From positions 478,118 through 542,117 of the forward strand of contig DATMMX010000011.1 in NCBI GenBank assembly GCA_035569495.1: a stretch of DNA of 64,000 nucleotides, in the 5' to 3' direction. Below are positions 33,506 through 43,057 of this stretch, one piece after another. The first letter of the stretch is position 1. Every line of letters starts with the position of its first letter. The stretch comes from DASRDZ01 sp035569495. GTDB lineage: Bacteria; Chloroflexota; Dormibacteria; Aeolococcales; Aeolococcaceae. The translations under genes and the position numbers were made by a program. The notes below the pieces were generated by a model. The model was not told the DNA's origin and did not search any database. It worked only from the letters and a program-made list of their open reading frames with translations.

Positions 33506-34705
33506 ATGCAGCTCTACGACACGGCCGCCCGGGCGGTTCGCCCGTTCCAGCCGGCCGGCGACACCGTGTCGCTGTACGTCTGCGGGATCACTCCGTACGA
33601 CGCCGCCCACCTGGGGCACGCGTTCACCTACCACGTCTTCGACATCGTCACCCGCCGGCTGCGCGCCGCGGGATCGAAGGTGCGCAGCGTCCGCAACGTC
33701 ACCGACGTGGACGACGACATCTTCCGCGTCGCCCGGGAGCGCGGCGTCAGCGCCGCCGAGCTCACCGCCGAGCAGGTCGCCCGCTTCGACCGCGAGATGG
33801 CGGCCATCGACATCCTCCCCGTGGACGCCGCGCCGCTGGCCAGCAGGGACGTGCCCCACATGGTCGACTGGATCGGCCGGCTGGAGCGGGCGGGCGCCGC
33901 CTACGCGAACCAGGGCTGGGTGTACTTCGACGTCCCCCGCTTCGAGCGCTACGGCCTGCTCAGCCGCCTGACCCGCGAGCAGATGATCGCGCTCAGCCGC
34001 GAGCGCGGCGCCGACCCTGACGACCCCCGCAAGCACGACCCGCTCGACTTCGTCCTCTGGCAGCCCTCGCTCGACGACGAGTCGAGCTGGGAATCGCCCT
34101 GGGGAGCGGGCCGCCCCGGCTGGCACATCGAGTGCTCGGTGCTGGCCACCGACCTGCTCGGCGACACCGTCGACCTCCACGGCGGCGGCGACGACCTCAT
34201 CTACCCGCACCACGAGTCGGAGATCGCCCAGGTCGAGGCCGTCTCCAACCACCCCTTCGTGCGCCACTGGACGCACGTCGCCATGGTCCAGCTCGACGGG
34301 GTGAAGATGAGCAAGTCGCTGGGCAACCTGGTGTTCGTCGGCGACTGCCTGCAGCGCGTCGCCCCCGGCGCGGTGCGGCTCGCCCTTGCGGAGCACCACT
34401 ACCGCACGGCGTGGTCGTTCGACCCGGCCGAGCTCGACGCCGCCGAGGCGCGACGGCTCCGCTACCGCGAGGCGATGGCCGCCGCCACGCTGCTCGACCC
34501 CGACGACGCCGCGCAGGCCGAACGCGACTTCTTCGCGCGCCTCGACGACGACCTCGACACCCCCGGCGCGCTGCGCGTCCTCGACGGGCTGGCCGAGCGC
34601 ATCCGCAACAGCACCGCGCACCAGGGCATCGACGCCGAGCCACTGCTGCGCCGCCTGCTCGGCGTGCTCGGCTGCGACGTCAGCGCCGTCGCCGTCGCGC
34701 GCTGA
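33506..34705 (+). CDS. class I cysteine ligase, MshC/cysteinyl-tRNA synthetase family
   Basis: 399 residues. Nucleotide-binding motif GITPYDAAHLGHAFTYHVFD (the GITPYDAxHLGHA form is typical of MshC, which joins cysteine to glucosaminyl-inositol in mycothiol synthesis), then NVTDVDDDIFRVA, GWHIECSVLATDLLG, HGGGDDLIYPHHESEIAQ (zinc-site region) and KMSKSLGNLVFVG. Like MshC it ends soon after ALAEHHYRTAW without the C-terminal tRNA-binding domain of CysRS. A cysteinyl-tRNA synthetase role is the alternative. TAGAAT -10 lies 10 nt before the ATG. Confidence 0.85.
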   Translation: MQLYDTAARAVRPFQPAGDTVSLYVCGITPYDAAHLGHAFTYHVFDIVTRRLRAAGSKVRSVRNVTDVDDDIFRVARERGVSAAELTAEQVARFDREMAAIDILPVDAAPLASRDVPHMVDWIGRLERAGAAYANQGWVYFDVPRFERYGLLSRLTREQMIALSRERGADPDDPRKHDPLDFVLWQPSLDDESSWESPWGAGRPGWHIECSVLATDLLGDTVDLHGGGDDLIYPHHESEIAQVEAVSNHPFVRHWTHVAMVQLDGVKMSKSLGNLVFVGDCLQRVAPGAVRLALAEHHYRTAWSFDPAELDAAEARRLRYREAMAAATLLDPDDAAQAERDFFARLDDDLDTPGALRVLDGLAERIRNSTAHQGIDAEPLLRRLLGVLGCDVSAVAVAR

Positions 34706-34730
34706 CCCAAGGGACCGACCGACCGGTCAG

Positions 34731-35948
34731 CTACGCAGCGCGCGGCACCGTCACGCACAGCACCGCCGCCATCGCCCCCAGCCCCGCGGCGACACCGAGC
34801 GCCAGCGTGGTCGACACCGACACCAGCGGCCCCGCGATCCCCGACCCGATCGGCACGCCCGCGAAGTTGAGCGCCATCGACACCGCGAAGGCACGCCCGA
34901 ACCAGGCGGGATCGGTGCGCCGCTGGCGCAGCGAGAACAGCGCGATGTCGATCGGCCCGATGGCCAGCCCGCAGACCACCAGCCCCGCGATCACGGCCGC
35001 CCACCACGGCAGCGCGATGGCCACCAGCCCCACCGGCAGCAGGGCGAAGCCCAGGGCCAGCATCAGGCGCTCGCGCCCCTCCGACCCCAGCCGCCCCACC
35101 ACCACGCCCGACAGCACCGTGGCCACGCCCATCACCCCCCACAGCACCCCGACCGTCCCCGGACCGCCGCGGTACCGCTGCAACACCAGCACCGGCAGGA
35201 TCACGTAGAGCTGACCGAAGCCGAGGTTGCCGATCGACATCACCACCGCCAGGGCGCGCAGGCTGCGGTTGCGCACCACGTAGCGCACGCCGGCCCACGC
35301 GGCGCGCAGCAGCGGCTCGCGCGAGCCCTGGCCACCGCGCGCGCTCGAGGGCATGGGCACGTTGAACATCGCCACCGCCGCGGCGGCGAACAGCCCAGCG
35401 GTGAACAGCAACGTGGATGGCCCACCGACCAGTGCGACCAGCGCGCCCGACAACGCTGGGCCGATCACCGCGGCGATGGCGTCGCTGCCGCTGTCCACCG
35501 CGTTGCCGAGGTCCCACAGCGGCCGCGGGATGACGATGGGAAACAGCGACCGGGTTCCTGACACACTCAGCGGAAACGTGAAGGACGCGGCGGACACGAT
35601 GATCAGCAGCAACCCGCTCGACAGCGCGCCGGTGAGACCCAGCAGCCCCAGCGCGAGCATCGCCCCGGACGCCACCAGGTTGTCGAGGATGATCAGCATG
35701 CGCCGGCCGTAGCGGTCGAGCAGCGCGCCGGTCACCGGGCTGAGCGCCAGCCCGGGAGCGATGCTGAGGAACACCGTCAGGCCGGCGAGGGACGCCGAGT
35801 GGAACCGCTGCAGCACGTAGAGGACCAGGCCGACCTCCCACAGCCGGTTGGCGACGCGGGAGACAAGGCTCGAGCCGAGCAGCGCCGGCACGCCGGGGAC
35901 GTGCACCAGGCCGCCGTAGGTCGGGCGCTGCAGTGTCTCCGTGGTCAT
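34731..35948 (-). CDS. MFS transporter
   Basis: 405 residues with about 12 hydrophobic segments. The MFS loop-2/3 motif appears as GALLDRYGRRMLIILDNLV, and the equivalent second-half motif as GRLGSEGRERLMLALGFALLPVGL. Similar to the enterobactin-exporter-like or major facilitator proteins with N-terminal LLGSSLVSRVANRLWEVGLVLYV. Substrate unknown. ATG at 35946-35948 overlaps the stop of the upstream debranching-enzyme gene by 4 nt. Confidence 0.87.
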   Translation of the reverse strand: MTTETLQRPTYGGLVHVPGVPALLGSSLVSRVANRLWEVGLVLYVLQRFHSASLAGLTVFLSIAPGLALSPVTGALLDRYGRRMLIILDNLVASGAMLALGLLGLTGALSSGLLLIIVSAASFTFPLSVSGTRSLFPIVIPRPLWDLGNAVDSGSDAIAAVIGPALSGALVALVGGPSTLLFTAGLFAAAAVAMFNVPMPSSARGGQGSREPLLRAAWAGVRYVVRNRSLRALAVVMSIGNLGFGQLYVILPVLVLQRYRGGPGTVGVLWGVMGVATVLSGVVVGRLGSEGRERLMLALGFALLPVGLVAIALPWWAAVIAGLVVCGLAIGPIDIALFSLRQRRTDPAWFGRAFAVSMALNFAGVPIGSGIAGPLVSVSTTLALGVAAGLGAMAAVLCVTVPRAA

Positions 35949-37930
35949 GAAGCGGGAGCCACCGCGCGCCACGCCCGCAGCAGCTCGGCGACGCTCCACG
36001 CCTGCCAGGGACAGCCGCGCGGGGTGTGCGGCGGCGACGCGTCGGCGATCTCCGACACCGAGCCGACGCCCGCGTCGCGCAGGTGGTCGGCGAGCGGCTC
36101 CAGGAAGGAGCGCACCACCGCGGCGTCGTTGAAGGCGCGCAGGTGGGCGATGGCGAACGGCCCGATCAGCCACGGCCACACCGTGCCCTGGTGGTAGGCG
36201 CCGTCGCGGCTGCGCACGTCGCCGAGGTAGGTGGCGGCGTAGCCGGGCGAGCCGGGCGCGAGCGAGCGCAGCCCGAGCGAGGTGAGCAGGTCGCGCTGCG
36301 CCCGCGACACCACCGCGGCGATGCGCGCCGTTGACAGCGGCGTGTGCTGCAGCGAGGCCGCGATCACCGCGTTGGGGCGGATGGAGCCGTCGTCCCCGTC
36401 AGGACCGTCGAGCACGTCGTAGAGGTAGCCCGACGCGGGGTTCCAGTAGCGGCCAAAGGAGGCCGCAACCTGCGCTCGCAACGCGCCGAGATCGACGCCG
36501 GAGGGTGCCGGCAGCGCCAGCCGCGACGACCACTCCTCCATGCAGCACAGGGCGTTGTGCCAGAGCGCGCTGATCTCCACCGGCTTGCCGGTGCGCGGCG
36601 TCACCACCCAGTCGCCGACCTTGGCGTCCATCCAGGTGAGCTGCACGCCGGGCTCGCCGGCCCGCAGCAGCCCGTCCCCGGGGTCGACGCCGATGCCATG
36701 CCGGGTGCCGCGGACGTGCCAGGCGATCACATCGCAGAGCACCGGCCACAGCTCGCCGACCAGCGCGCCGTCCCCGGTTTCTGCCACGTACGACCGCAAC
36801 GCGTCGACGTACCACAGGGTGGCGTCGACGGTGTTGTACTCGGGCGTCTCGCCGCGGTCGGGGAAGCGGTTGGGCAGCAGGCCCTGGTCGACATAGCGGG
36901 CGAAGCTGCGCAGCAACCCGGCGGCCAGGTCGGCGCGGCCGGTGGCGAGGGCCAGACCGGGCAGCGCGATCATGGTGTCGCGCCCCCAGTCGCCGAACCA
37001 GGGGAAGCCGGCGAGCACCGTGGACTGCCCGGCGCGTTCGGCGACGAACTGGTCGGCGGCGAGCACCAGCCGCCCTACCCACGGCGGCGACGACACCGGC
37101 GCAGCGCGGAGCAGCCCGGCACATCGCGAGGCCTCGTCGCCGAGCGAGGCGGCTGCCTCCTCCGGCCGTACCCCGGGGTCGAGCGAGATCGACACCGCCA
37201 CCGTCACCGAGGGCAGCAGCGGCGCCGACAGCGTGCCCGCCGCATAGAGGTCCTGGGCATCGTCCATGCCGCGCTCGGTCTCGACGCGAAGGTGGAGGTC
37301 GCGGTACCACTCGCCGTCCACGCTCACCTCCGCTCCGGACGCCCGCACCCAGTAGGTCGGCGCACCCGCGAAGGTCACCGCCAGCCCGCTGCTCACCGCG
37401 TCCACCTGCACCACCTGGCCGGCGCGGCCGAGGGAGTGGTGGTCGCGCCAGGTGCAGAGCGGGCGCAGCGCCAGCCGCAGCGACGCCCCGGCCACGCTGC
37501 GGGTGAGCGTGTAGGTGATGAAGGTCGTGTCGGCGCCGCGCTTCATCCAGACCCGCTTCTCCAGCAGGCCGCCGGGCACCGCATAGCGCCAGGTCGGCAC
37601 CAGGCCCTCCAGCTCGAAGGACTCGACGGCAACGTGCCCGCGCGGGTCCACCGCGCCCCCCGCCCACTCCTGGGTGTGCAGGTGGAGCGGCGTGTCGGGG
37701 TCCGCGGAGGAGCCGTCGAACACCGCCTCGCTCATCCCCGCCACGCTCACGGTGCGCCCCGCGGGCGGCGAGGTGGCGGCCGCGAGCAGCGCGTGGTAGC
37801 GGCGGGTCAGCGCCCCCGCCACGGTGCCCATCGCGTAGGCGCCCGTGCCGCTGGTCACCAGCCATTCCCGGCGCAGGGCGTCGTCGAGCACACCGCAGAC
37901 GTCGCGGCCGAGGCGGACGGGATCAGGCAT
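35945..37930 (-). CDS. amylo-alpha-1,6-glucosidase / glycogen debranching enzyme family
   Basis: 661 residues. The N-terminal domain has EWLVTSGTGAYAMGTVAGALTRRYHALLAAATSPP, a signature of bacterial GDE-type enzymes, and the C-terminal (alpha/alpha)6 barrel has GFPWFGDWGRDTMIALPGL, LPNRFPDRGETPEYNTVDATLWYVDALR and QGTVWPWLIGPF, with the active-site acids in these segments. It cleaves alpha-1,6 branch points of glycogen-like polymers. TATACC is seen 15 nt before the ATG. Divergent from the exported BNR protein. Confidence 0.92.
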   Translation of the reverse strand: MPDPVRLGRDVCGVLDDALRREWLVTSGTGAYAMGTVAGALTRRYHALLAAATSPPAGRTVSVAGMSEAVFDGSSADPDTPLHLHTQEWAGGAVDPRGHVAVESFELEGLVPTWRYAVPGGLLEKRVWMKRGADTTFITYTLTRSVAGASLRLALRPLCTWRDHHSLGRAGQVVQVDAVSSGLAVTFAGAPTYWVRASGAEVSVDGEWYRDLHLRVETERGMDDAQDLYAAGTLSAPLLPSVTVAVSISLDPGVRPEEAAASLGDEASRCAGLLRAAPVSSPPWVGRLVLAADQFVAERAGQSTVLAGFPWFGDWGRDTMIALPGLALATGRADLAAGLLRSFARYVDQGLLPNRFPDRGETPEYNTVDATLWYVDALRSYVAETGDGALVGELWPVLCDVIAWHVRGTRHGIGVDPGDGLLRAGEPGVQLTWMDAKVGDWVVTPRTGKPVEISALWHNALCCMEEWSSRLALPAPSGVDLGALRAQVAASFGRYWNPASGYLYDVLDGPDGDDGSIRPNAVIAASLQHTPLSTARIAAVVSRAQRDLLTSLGLRSLAPGSPGYAATYLGDVRSRDGAYHQGTVWPWLIGPFAIAHLRAFNDAAVVRSFLEPLADHLRDAGVGSVSEIADASPPHTPRGCPWQAWSVAELLRAWRAVAPAS

Positions 37931-37949
37931 GGACAACTTCACCGTGGTA

Positions 37950-37955
37950 TATCCT
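37950..37955 (+). promoter_or_regulatory. putative -10 (TATCCT) for the exported BNR protein
   Basis: TATCCT lies 11 nt before the GTG at 37967, in a 36-nt spacer divergent from the debranching-enzyme gene. The overlapping reverse complement also contains TATACC, so the same few bases may serve both directions. Confidence 0.35.
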
Positions 37956-37966
37956 GCCGCCCAGTC

Positions 37967-39397
37967 GTGAGTGCCCGCCGCGTCCCCCAACGCGCCATCC
38001 AGTCTTCCCCCGGGCAGCGGCTGGAGGGCCATACCCCCCGCAGCACGACCACCGAGCCGGTCCTGCGCCTGCGTCCGCGTGCCCGCGCGCGCCGGCTGGG
38101 GGCGCTGCTGGTCGCCGTGCTGGCGCTCGCCGCGGGGGGGATGGTGCTGAGCGGCACGCCCGCCCGCGCCGCCTTCGCCAGCGGCGCCAAGCTGCCCGAG
38201 CTGGGCAGCGGCCGGGTCTGGTCGGTGGCGGCAAGCCCCGACGGCAAGCTCCTGCTCGCGGGCACCGACAACGGCGTCTACCGCAGCGAGGACGGGGGAG
38301 CGACCTGGCTGGCCACGTCACTCAAGGGCACCCGGGTGTGGACGGTCGGCTTCGACGCGCGCCAGCCCAATCCCGCCTTCGCCGGCCTCGACCAGAAGGG
38401 GGTGTCGCGCAGCGACGACGGCGGCAGGACGTGGGTCGACGCCTCCAGCGGCCTCACCAACCTGGACGCGCGCACCTTCGGCTTCGGGCTGCAGGGCATC
38501 GCGGTGGGCACGCGCAGCGGCGTGGACGTCAGCGTCGACGGCAAGCAGTGGCGCAGCGCAGGGCTCGACGGCTTCAGCGTCAGCTCGCTGGCCGTGGCCG
38601 CCAACCAGCCGCAGCTCGTCCTCATCGCGGGCGTGGACGGCGCGCCTGCCGGGCAGGCCGGGTTCCTCTTCCGCAACACCGGCGGCGGGGTGCAGTGGGA
38701 GACGCTGCAGTCGGGGCTGCCCGGCTCGGCCGTGGTGACCTCGGTGTCGGCCGGCCCCCTGCCCACCACGGCCCAGCCGCGGCCGCTGGTGGTCACCACC
38801 AGCAAGGGCACCTTCCACAGCGGCGACGGCGGGGGGAGCTGGACGTCGAGCACCGGCGTCCCCGACGGGGTGAGCAGCCTCACCGCCAGCGCCTTCAGCC
38901 CCGCTGACCCCAACCTGGTCTACGCCGGCGCCGACGCGGGCGGAAGCACCGGCGGCACCCTGCTGCGCTCCACCGATTCGGGCACCACCTTCGCCGTGGT
39001 CGTCGACGCCCTGCCGGCCGGCCAGGGCAACGTCACCGCGCTGGCCGTGGTGCCGGGGCCGCCGCCCACGGTGGTGGCGGCCGTCAACCCGCCGGCGCAG
39101 CCCTCCTCGATCTACCACGGCGCCGACGCGGCCGCGCCCGCCCCGGGCGGCTCCGCCCCGGACAGCGCCGGCGCCGCTCTGCCCAGCTCGGCGCCCTCCG
39201 CCAAGGCGACGCCCAAGCCCGCGGCCACCCCCGGCGGCTCCGTCCCACCACCCCCGGCCACGGGGATCCGGCACGTCGCCGAGGTCGTCGCCAACTTCCC
39301 CTTCCCGCTCATACTCGAGGTCGCCGCGATCGCTGTGATCGTCTACCTGGTGGTGCGCTGGCGGCGCCGCTACCTCGACGTCGAAGGGCCTCCATGA
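37967..39397 (+). CDS. exported BNR-repeat propeller protein with C-terminal membrane anchor
   Basis: 476 residues. Signal peptide at about residues 36-66 ending TPARAAF, then a propeller with Asp-box repeats (YRSEDGGATW, SRSDDGGRTW, FHSGDGGGSW, LRSTDSGTTF), a Pro/Ala-rich spacer (KATPKPAATPGGSVPPPP), a transmembrane helix and a short basic cytoplasmic tail (RWRRRYLDVEGPP). It is a surface-anchored propeller. Overlaps the MoxR gene start by 4 nt, so they are likely co-expressed. Confidence 0.75.
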   Translation: MSARRVPQRAIQSSPGQRLEGHTPRSTTTEPVLRLRPRARARRLGALLVAVLALAAGGMVLSGTPARAAFASGAKLPELGSGRVWSVAASPDGKLLLAGTDNGVYRSEDGGATWLATSLKGTRVWTVGFDARQPNPAFAGLDQKGVSRSDDGGRTWVDASSGLTNLDARTFGFGLQGIAVGTRSGVDVSVDGKQWRSAGLDGFSVSSLAVAANQPQLVLIAGVDGAPAGQAGFLFRNTGGGVQWETLQSGLPGSAVVTSVSAGPLPTTAQPRPLVVTTSKGTFHSGDGGGSWTSSTGVPDGVSSLTASAFSPADPNLVYAGADAGGSTGGTLLRSTDSGTTFAVVVDALPAGQGNVTALAVVPGPPPTVVAAVNPPAQPSSIYHGADAAAPAPGGSAPDSAGAALPSSAPSAKATPKPAATPGGSVPPPPATGIRHVAEVVANFPFPLILEVAAIAVIVYLVVRWRRRYLDVEGPP

Positions 39398-40305
39398 CCT
39401 TGTTCGCCTCGATCCCCGACACCATCGCGCAGCTCGACGCCACCGGCTACCTGATCGACCAGGACGCCGCGACCATCGCCTACCTGGCCGCACGCATGGA
39501 GAAGCCGCTGCTGGTCGAGGGCCCCGCCGGCGTGGGCAAGACCGAGCTGGCCCGGGCGATCTCGGTGGCGCTGGGCCGCGAGCTGGTCCGCCTGCAGTGC
39601 TATGAGGGGCTGGACGAGGCCAAGGCGCTCTACGAATGGGAGTACGCCAAGCAGCTCCTCTACACGCAGATCCTGCGCGACAAGATCGGCGAGACGGTGG
39701 GCGACGCCGCCTCGCTGACCGAGGCCGTGGACCGCATCGCCACCCAGGACGACGTCTTCTTCTCCGAGCGCTTCCTGCTGCCCCGCCCTCTGCTCCGCGC
39801 AATCCTGAGCGACCAGCCCGTGGTGCTGCTCATCGACGAGATCGACAAGGCGGACGCCGAGTTCGAGGCGTTCCTGCTGGAGGTGCTGAGCGACTTCGCG
39901 GTGACCGTCCCCGAGTTGGGGACAATGAAGGCACATACTCAGCCGATCGTGGTGCTCACCTCCAACGCCGCGCGAGAGATGAGCGACGCGCTGCGCCGCC
40001 GCTGCCTGCACCTGCACCTCGACTTCCCCGACGAGGAGCGCGAGCGGGAGATCATCCGCCGCCGCGTCCCCGACGCGTCGGACGCCCTGGCGCGGCAGGT
40101 CGCCTCGGTGGTTGCGCGGCTGCGCAAGCTGGGGCTGCGCAAGCTGCCCTCGATCGCCGAGTCGATCGACTGGGCGCGGGCGCTGGTGCTGCTCAACGCG
40201 GATCGGCTCGATCCGGAGCTGGTGTCGTCGACGCTGTCGCTGGTCTTGAAGTACGAGGGCGACGTGCGCAAGGGCAGGGAGAACGTCGCCGCGCTGCTCA
40301 ACTGA
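39394..40305 (+). CDS. MoxR-family AAA ATPase
   Basis: 303 residues. Walker A is EGPAGVGKTELA, Walker B is VVLLIDEIDKAD, sensor 1 VLTSNAAREMSDALRRRCL with the arginine finger RRRC. MoxR ATPases act as chaperones for metal-cofactor insertion or complex assembly, usually beside a VWA-domain partner as here (41512). The two members of the pair are separated in this window by a lipoprotein gene. Confidence 0.93.
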   Translation: MTLFASIPDTIAQLDATGYLIDQDAATIAYLAARMEKPLLVEGPAGVGKTELARAISVALGRELVRLQCYEGLDEAKALYEWEYAKQLLYTQILRDKIGETVGDAASLTEAVDRIATQDDVFFSERFLLPRPLLRAILSDQPVVLLIDEIDKADAEFEAFLLEVLSDFAVTVPELGTMKAHTQPIVVLTSNAAREMSDALRRRCLHLHLDFPDEEREREIIRRRVPDASDALARQVASVVARLRKLGLRKLPSIAESIDWARALVLLNADRLDPELVSSTLSLVLKYEGDVRKGRENVAALLN

Positions 40306-40378
40306 GGCGGCGCCAGTAACCCCCGGCGGCGGGCCGCGTTCCACCTCCACACAGCAGCGGGGGGAGAGGAACAGTCCG

Positions 40379-41488
40379 ATGGCCAGGGCCACGATTGGAT
40401 TCGCGATGGCGATGGCGTGCGCGTCGGTCACCGCATGCGGGGCCGCGCAGACCGGCGGGCCGGTCAGCACCTCGCCGTCCGCGTCGAGTACGAGCACACT
40501 GAGCACCTCCAGCACCGCGACCCCGGCCCCCGCCACGGTGGCGCCGACCCCAACCGCCACGCCCATCCCCCCGCCGCCCCCGCTGCTCATCGTGCAGCAG
40601 TACCAGCCGCCCAAGGCCGTCATCGAGGCCATCGAGATCTCTGGCACCGTCCATTGGTCGTTCGACGTGAAGACCGTCGTCGGCGACGGCGTGCAGCTCC
40701 AGGTGGCGGGGTCGCACCTGCTCCTCGCCGGCAGCGGAAAAATCGCCGTGATTGACCGGTCGGGCACCGTGATCGGACGCGGCACGTACTCCGGAAACGT
40801 CGCCGAGGTCCGCCTCGATCCGACCGGGACACGCTGGGCATGGTCGGACTCGCCCACCCAGCCCGACAGCGATGGAACCGTCCGCGGCGCGGTGTGGGTG
40901 GCCGGGCTCAGCGAGCCGGCCCATCGCATCCAGGACTGGACGGAGAACGGCATCACCGAGAGCGTCGTGGAGTGGAGCGACCGCGGAATCGTCATCGCGG
41001 TAAGAGGATCGGGATGCAGTCCCTACATCCAGGAGGAGTGGACAGCGCTCCTCGACCCGGCGACCGGCCACTCCACGGCGCTGTTCGGCCACGACCGCCA
41101 CCTCACCGACGTGCACGCCGGGTTGGAGACGGCCGTTCATGGGTCGTCGCTCTTTGTCACCGGCCGCACCACGATGACTGCCGCACGGCCGTCGAGCGAA
41201 GGCCTCTTCACCAGCGCGACGATCAGCCCCGACGGCGCGCACGTCTTCGGCAGCCTGGTCGCCGCCGGTGGCTGCGGCGCCCCGCCCCATGTGCGCACCG
41301 CGGTCGGCGACGTGGCTGCCGGGTCGTGGACCGTCCTCGACAACGTCTTCGCGGTCGGCTGGTACGACGACAGCCACCTGGTGGTGTGCGACACGTCGTA
41401 CGAGGGCCCGCTGCACGTCGTCGACCTCGCCGGCAGCGGCGACCCCGCGGCGCTCACCCACGGCTACTTCGCCGGCGTCCTTCGCTAG
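40379..41488 (+). CDS. hypothetical lipoprotein, propeller-like
   Basis: 369 residues. Signal peptide ends in the lipobox SVTACGA (Cys20), then a Ser/Thr/Pro-rich linker (about residues 25-60) and a strand-rich domain with repeated ...VAGLSEPAHRI, DPTGTRWAWSD, DGAHVFGSLV and DSHLVVCDTS elements that resemble TolB-like propeller blades. It has no motif identifying a ligand. It lies between MoxR and the VWA protein and may be the exported component of the same system; inferred from position only. Confidence 0.65.
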   Translation: MARATIGFAMAMACASVTACGAAQTGGPVSTSPSASSTSTLSTSSTATPAPATVAPTPTATPIPPPPPLLIVQQYQPPKAVIEAIEISGTVHWSFDVKTVVGDGVQLQVAGSHLLLAGSGKIAVIDRSGTVIGRGTYSGNVAEVRLDPTGTRWAWSDSPTQPDSDGTVRGAVWVAGLSEPAHRIQDWTENGITESVVEWSDRGIVIAVRGSGCSPYIQEEWTALLDPATGHSTALFGHDRHLTDVHAGLETAVHGSSLFVTGRTTMTAARPSSEGLFTSATISPDGAHVFGSLVAAGGCGAPPHVRTAVGDVAAGSWTVLDNVFAVGWYDDSHLVVCDTSYEGPLHVVDLAGSGDPAALTHGYFAGVLR

Positions 41489-41511
41489 CGCCCACACGGC
41501 ACAATGCGGCG

Positions 41512-42912
41512 GTGGACGAGCACATCCACCGCTTCGCCGCCGCCCTGCGCCAGGCCGGTGTCCGCACCTCCCCCCCCGAGGTGGCCGACGCCCTGGCCGC
41601 CGCAGGCGCGGTCGACATAGAGCAACGGCCGCAGTTCCGCTCGGCCCTGCGCGCCACCCTGGTCAAGCGCGACTTCGACCTCGACACCTTCGAGCAGCTC
41701 TTCGACCTCTACTTCTCCCCCTACGGCAGCAAGCAGGACGACCTGCCCCCCAAGCCCGAGGAACCCCGCGATCTGCCGCCGCTCCCCGAGGGCGCGCTCG
41801 ACGAGCTGGGCCCCGAGCTCGCCCGCCTGTGGGACGCGCTGCGCAGCACCGACGACCTTGAGCTCGCCCTGCTGATCCGCGAGACCGCCCGCCGCGAGGG
41901 TGCGGGGCAGATCGACACCGTGCTCCAGCAGGGCATGGCCGGCCGCGTCATCCTCCAGGGCATGGGCCTGGGCATGGGCAGCGACGCCGCCCTCGACCGC
42001 TTCGCCCAGCGCCTGCGCGAGTCGGGCATGTCCGACGAGGACGCCCAGGCCTGGCGCGACGCCGTCAGGCAGCAGCTCGACCGGCTGCGCACCGCCGTCC
42101 GCGGCTTCGTTCGTGCCGAATACGACAGAAACGAGGGCGCGCTCAAGGAGTCGCGAAGGGCTCGCGAGCTGTCCATGCGCAGCATCGACGCCATCTCCCC
42201 GCGCGAGGCCGCCGAGATGTCGCGGCTGGTCGAGCACCTGGGCCGCAAGCTGGATTCACTGCCCGAGCTGCGCAAGGCCCCAAAGCGCAAGGGCGCGCTG
42301 GACATGCAGCGCACATGGCGCAGCAACCTGCAGACCGGCGGCGTCCCCTTCCGGCTGCGCTGGGAGAAGCCACCGAAACGCCGTCCCCAGGTGGTGGCCC
42401 TCTGCGACATCAGCAACTCGGTGCAGTCGACGGTGCGCCTGATGCTGCACTTCCTGTACCGCCTCCAGGATCGATTCAGCCGGGTGCGAACCTTCGTGTT
42501 CGTCAGCGACTGCACCGAGGTCAGCGACGAGTTCCTCCACTACGACGCCGAGACCGCCATCGCCCACGCCCTGCAGCCCAAGCAGATCGCCTACTACTCG
42601 GCGACCAACTACGGCCGCAGCCTGGAGCGCTTCCTGGCCCAGTACGACGACGCCATCACCTCGCGCACCATCGTCCTCGTCCTCGGCGACGCGCGCGGCA
42701 ACTACACGGCGCCACGCCCCGAGCTGCTGCAGAACATCAAGGGTCGGGCGCGCCGCGTCCTGTGGTTCAACCCGGAGGGGCGGCTGAGCTGGGGACTGGG
42801 CGATTCCTCGATGAACGCGTACCTGCCGCACACGACACAGGCGTTCGAGGTGCGCACCCTGTCCCACCTGGAGATGGCCATCGAGAACCTCGTCGGCGCC
42901 GCCCCACGCTGA
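41512..42912 (+). CDS. VWA domain-containing CoxE-like protein
   Basis: 466 residues. The N-terminal 230 residues are helical and charged; the C-terminal VWA domain carries the MIDAS motif VVALCDISNSVQ and SDCTEVSDEF, then the conserved loop TNYGRSLERFLAQY and VLVLGDARGNY. Together with the MoxR ATPase upstream it forms the MoxR-VWA pair known from cox, norQD and related clusters, where they help insert metal into target enzymes. GTG start; CACAAT lies 6 nt upstream. Confidence 0.9.
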   Translation: MDEHIHRFAAALRQAGVRTSPPEVADALAAAGAVDIEQRPQFRSALRATLVKRDFDLDTFEQLFDLYFSPYGSKQDDLPPKPEEPRDLPPLPEGALDELGPELARLWDALRSTDDLELALLIRETARREGAGQIDTVLQQGMAGRVILQGMGLGMGSDAALDRFAQRLRESGMSDEDAQAWRDAVRQQLDRLRTAVRGFVRAEYDRNEGALKESRRARELSMRSIDAISPREAAEMSRLVEHLGRKLDSLPELRKAPKRKGALDMQRTWRSNLQTGGVPFRLRWEKPPKRRPQVVALCDISNSVQSTVRLMLHFLYRLQDRFSRVRTFVFVSDCTEVSDEFLHYDAETAIAHALQPKQIAYYSATNYGRSLERFLAQYDDAITSRTIVLVLGDARGNYTAPRPELLQNIKGRARRVLWFNPEGRLSWGLGDSSMNAYLPHTTQAFEVRTLSHLEMAIENLVGAAPR

Positions 42913-43057
42913 GCCTTTCCTTGCCGAACATTTACAACCTTTGGCTCTCATGCGCGCGACCAACGCGCCAAACGGCGACTACCGTAGGGCCCCTAGGGGC
43001 TTCCTACAGGGATTCGACTGGAGTTGTGACGTGCCGCCATCCGCGCACGGTGGAAAG

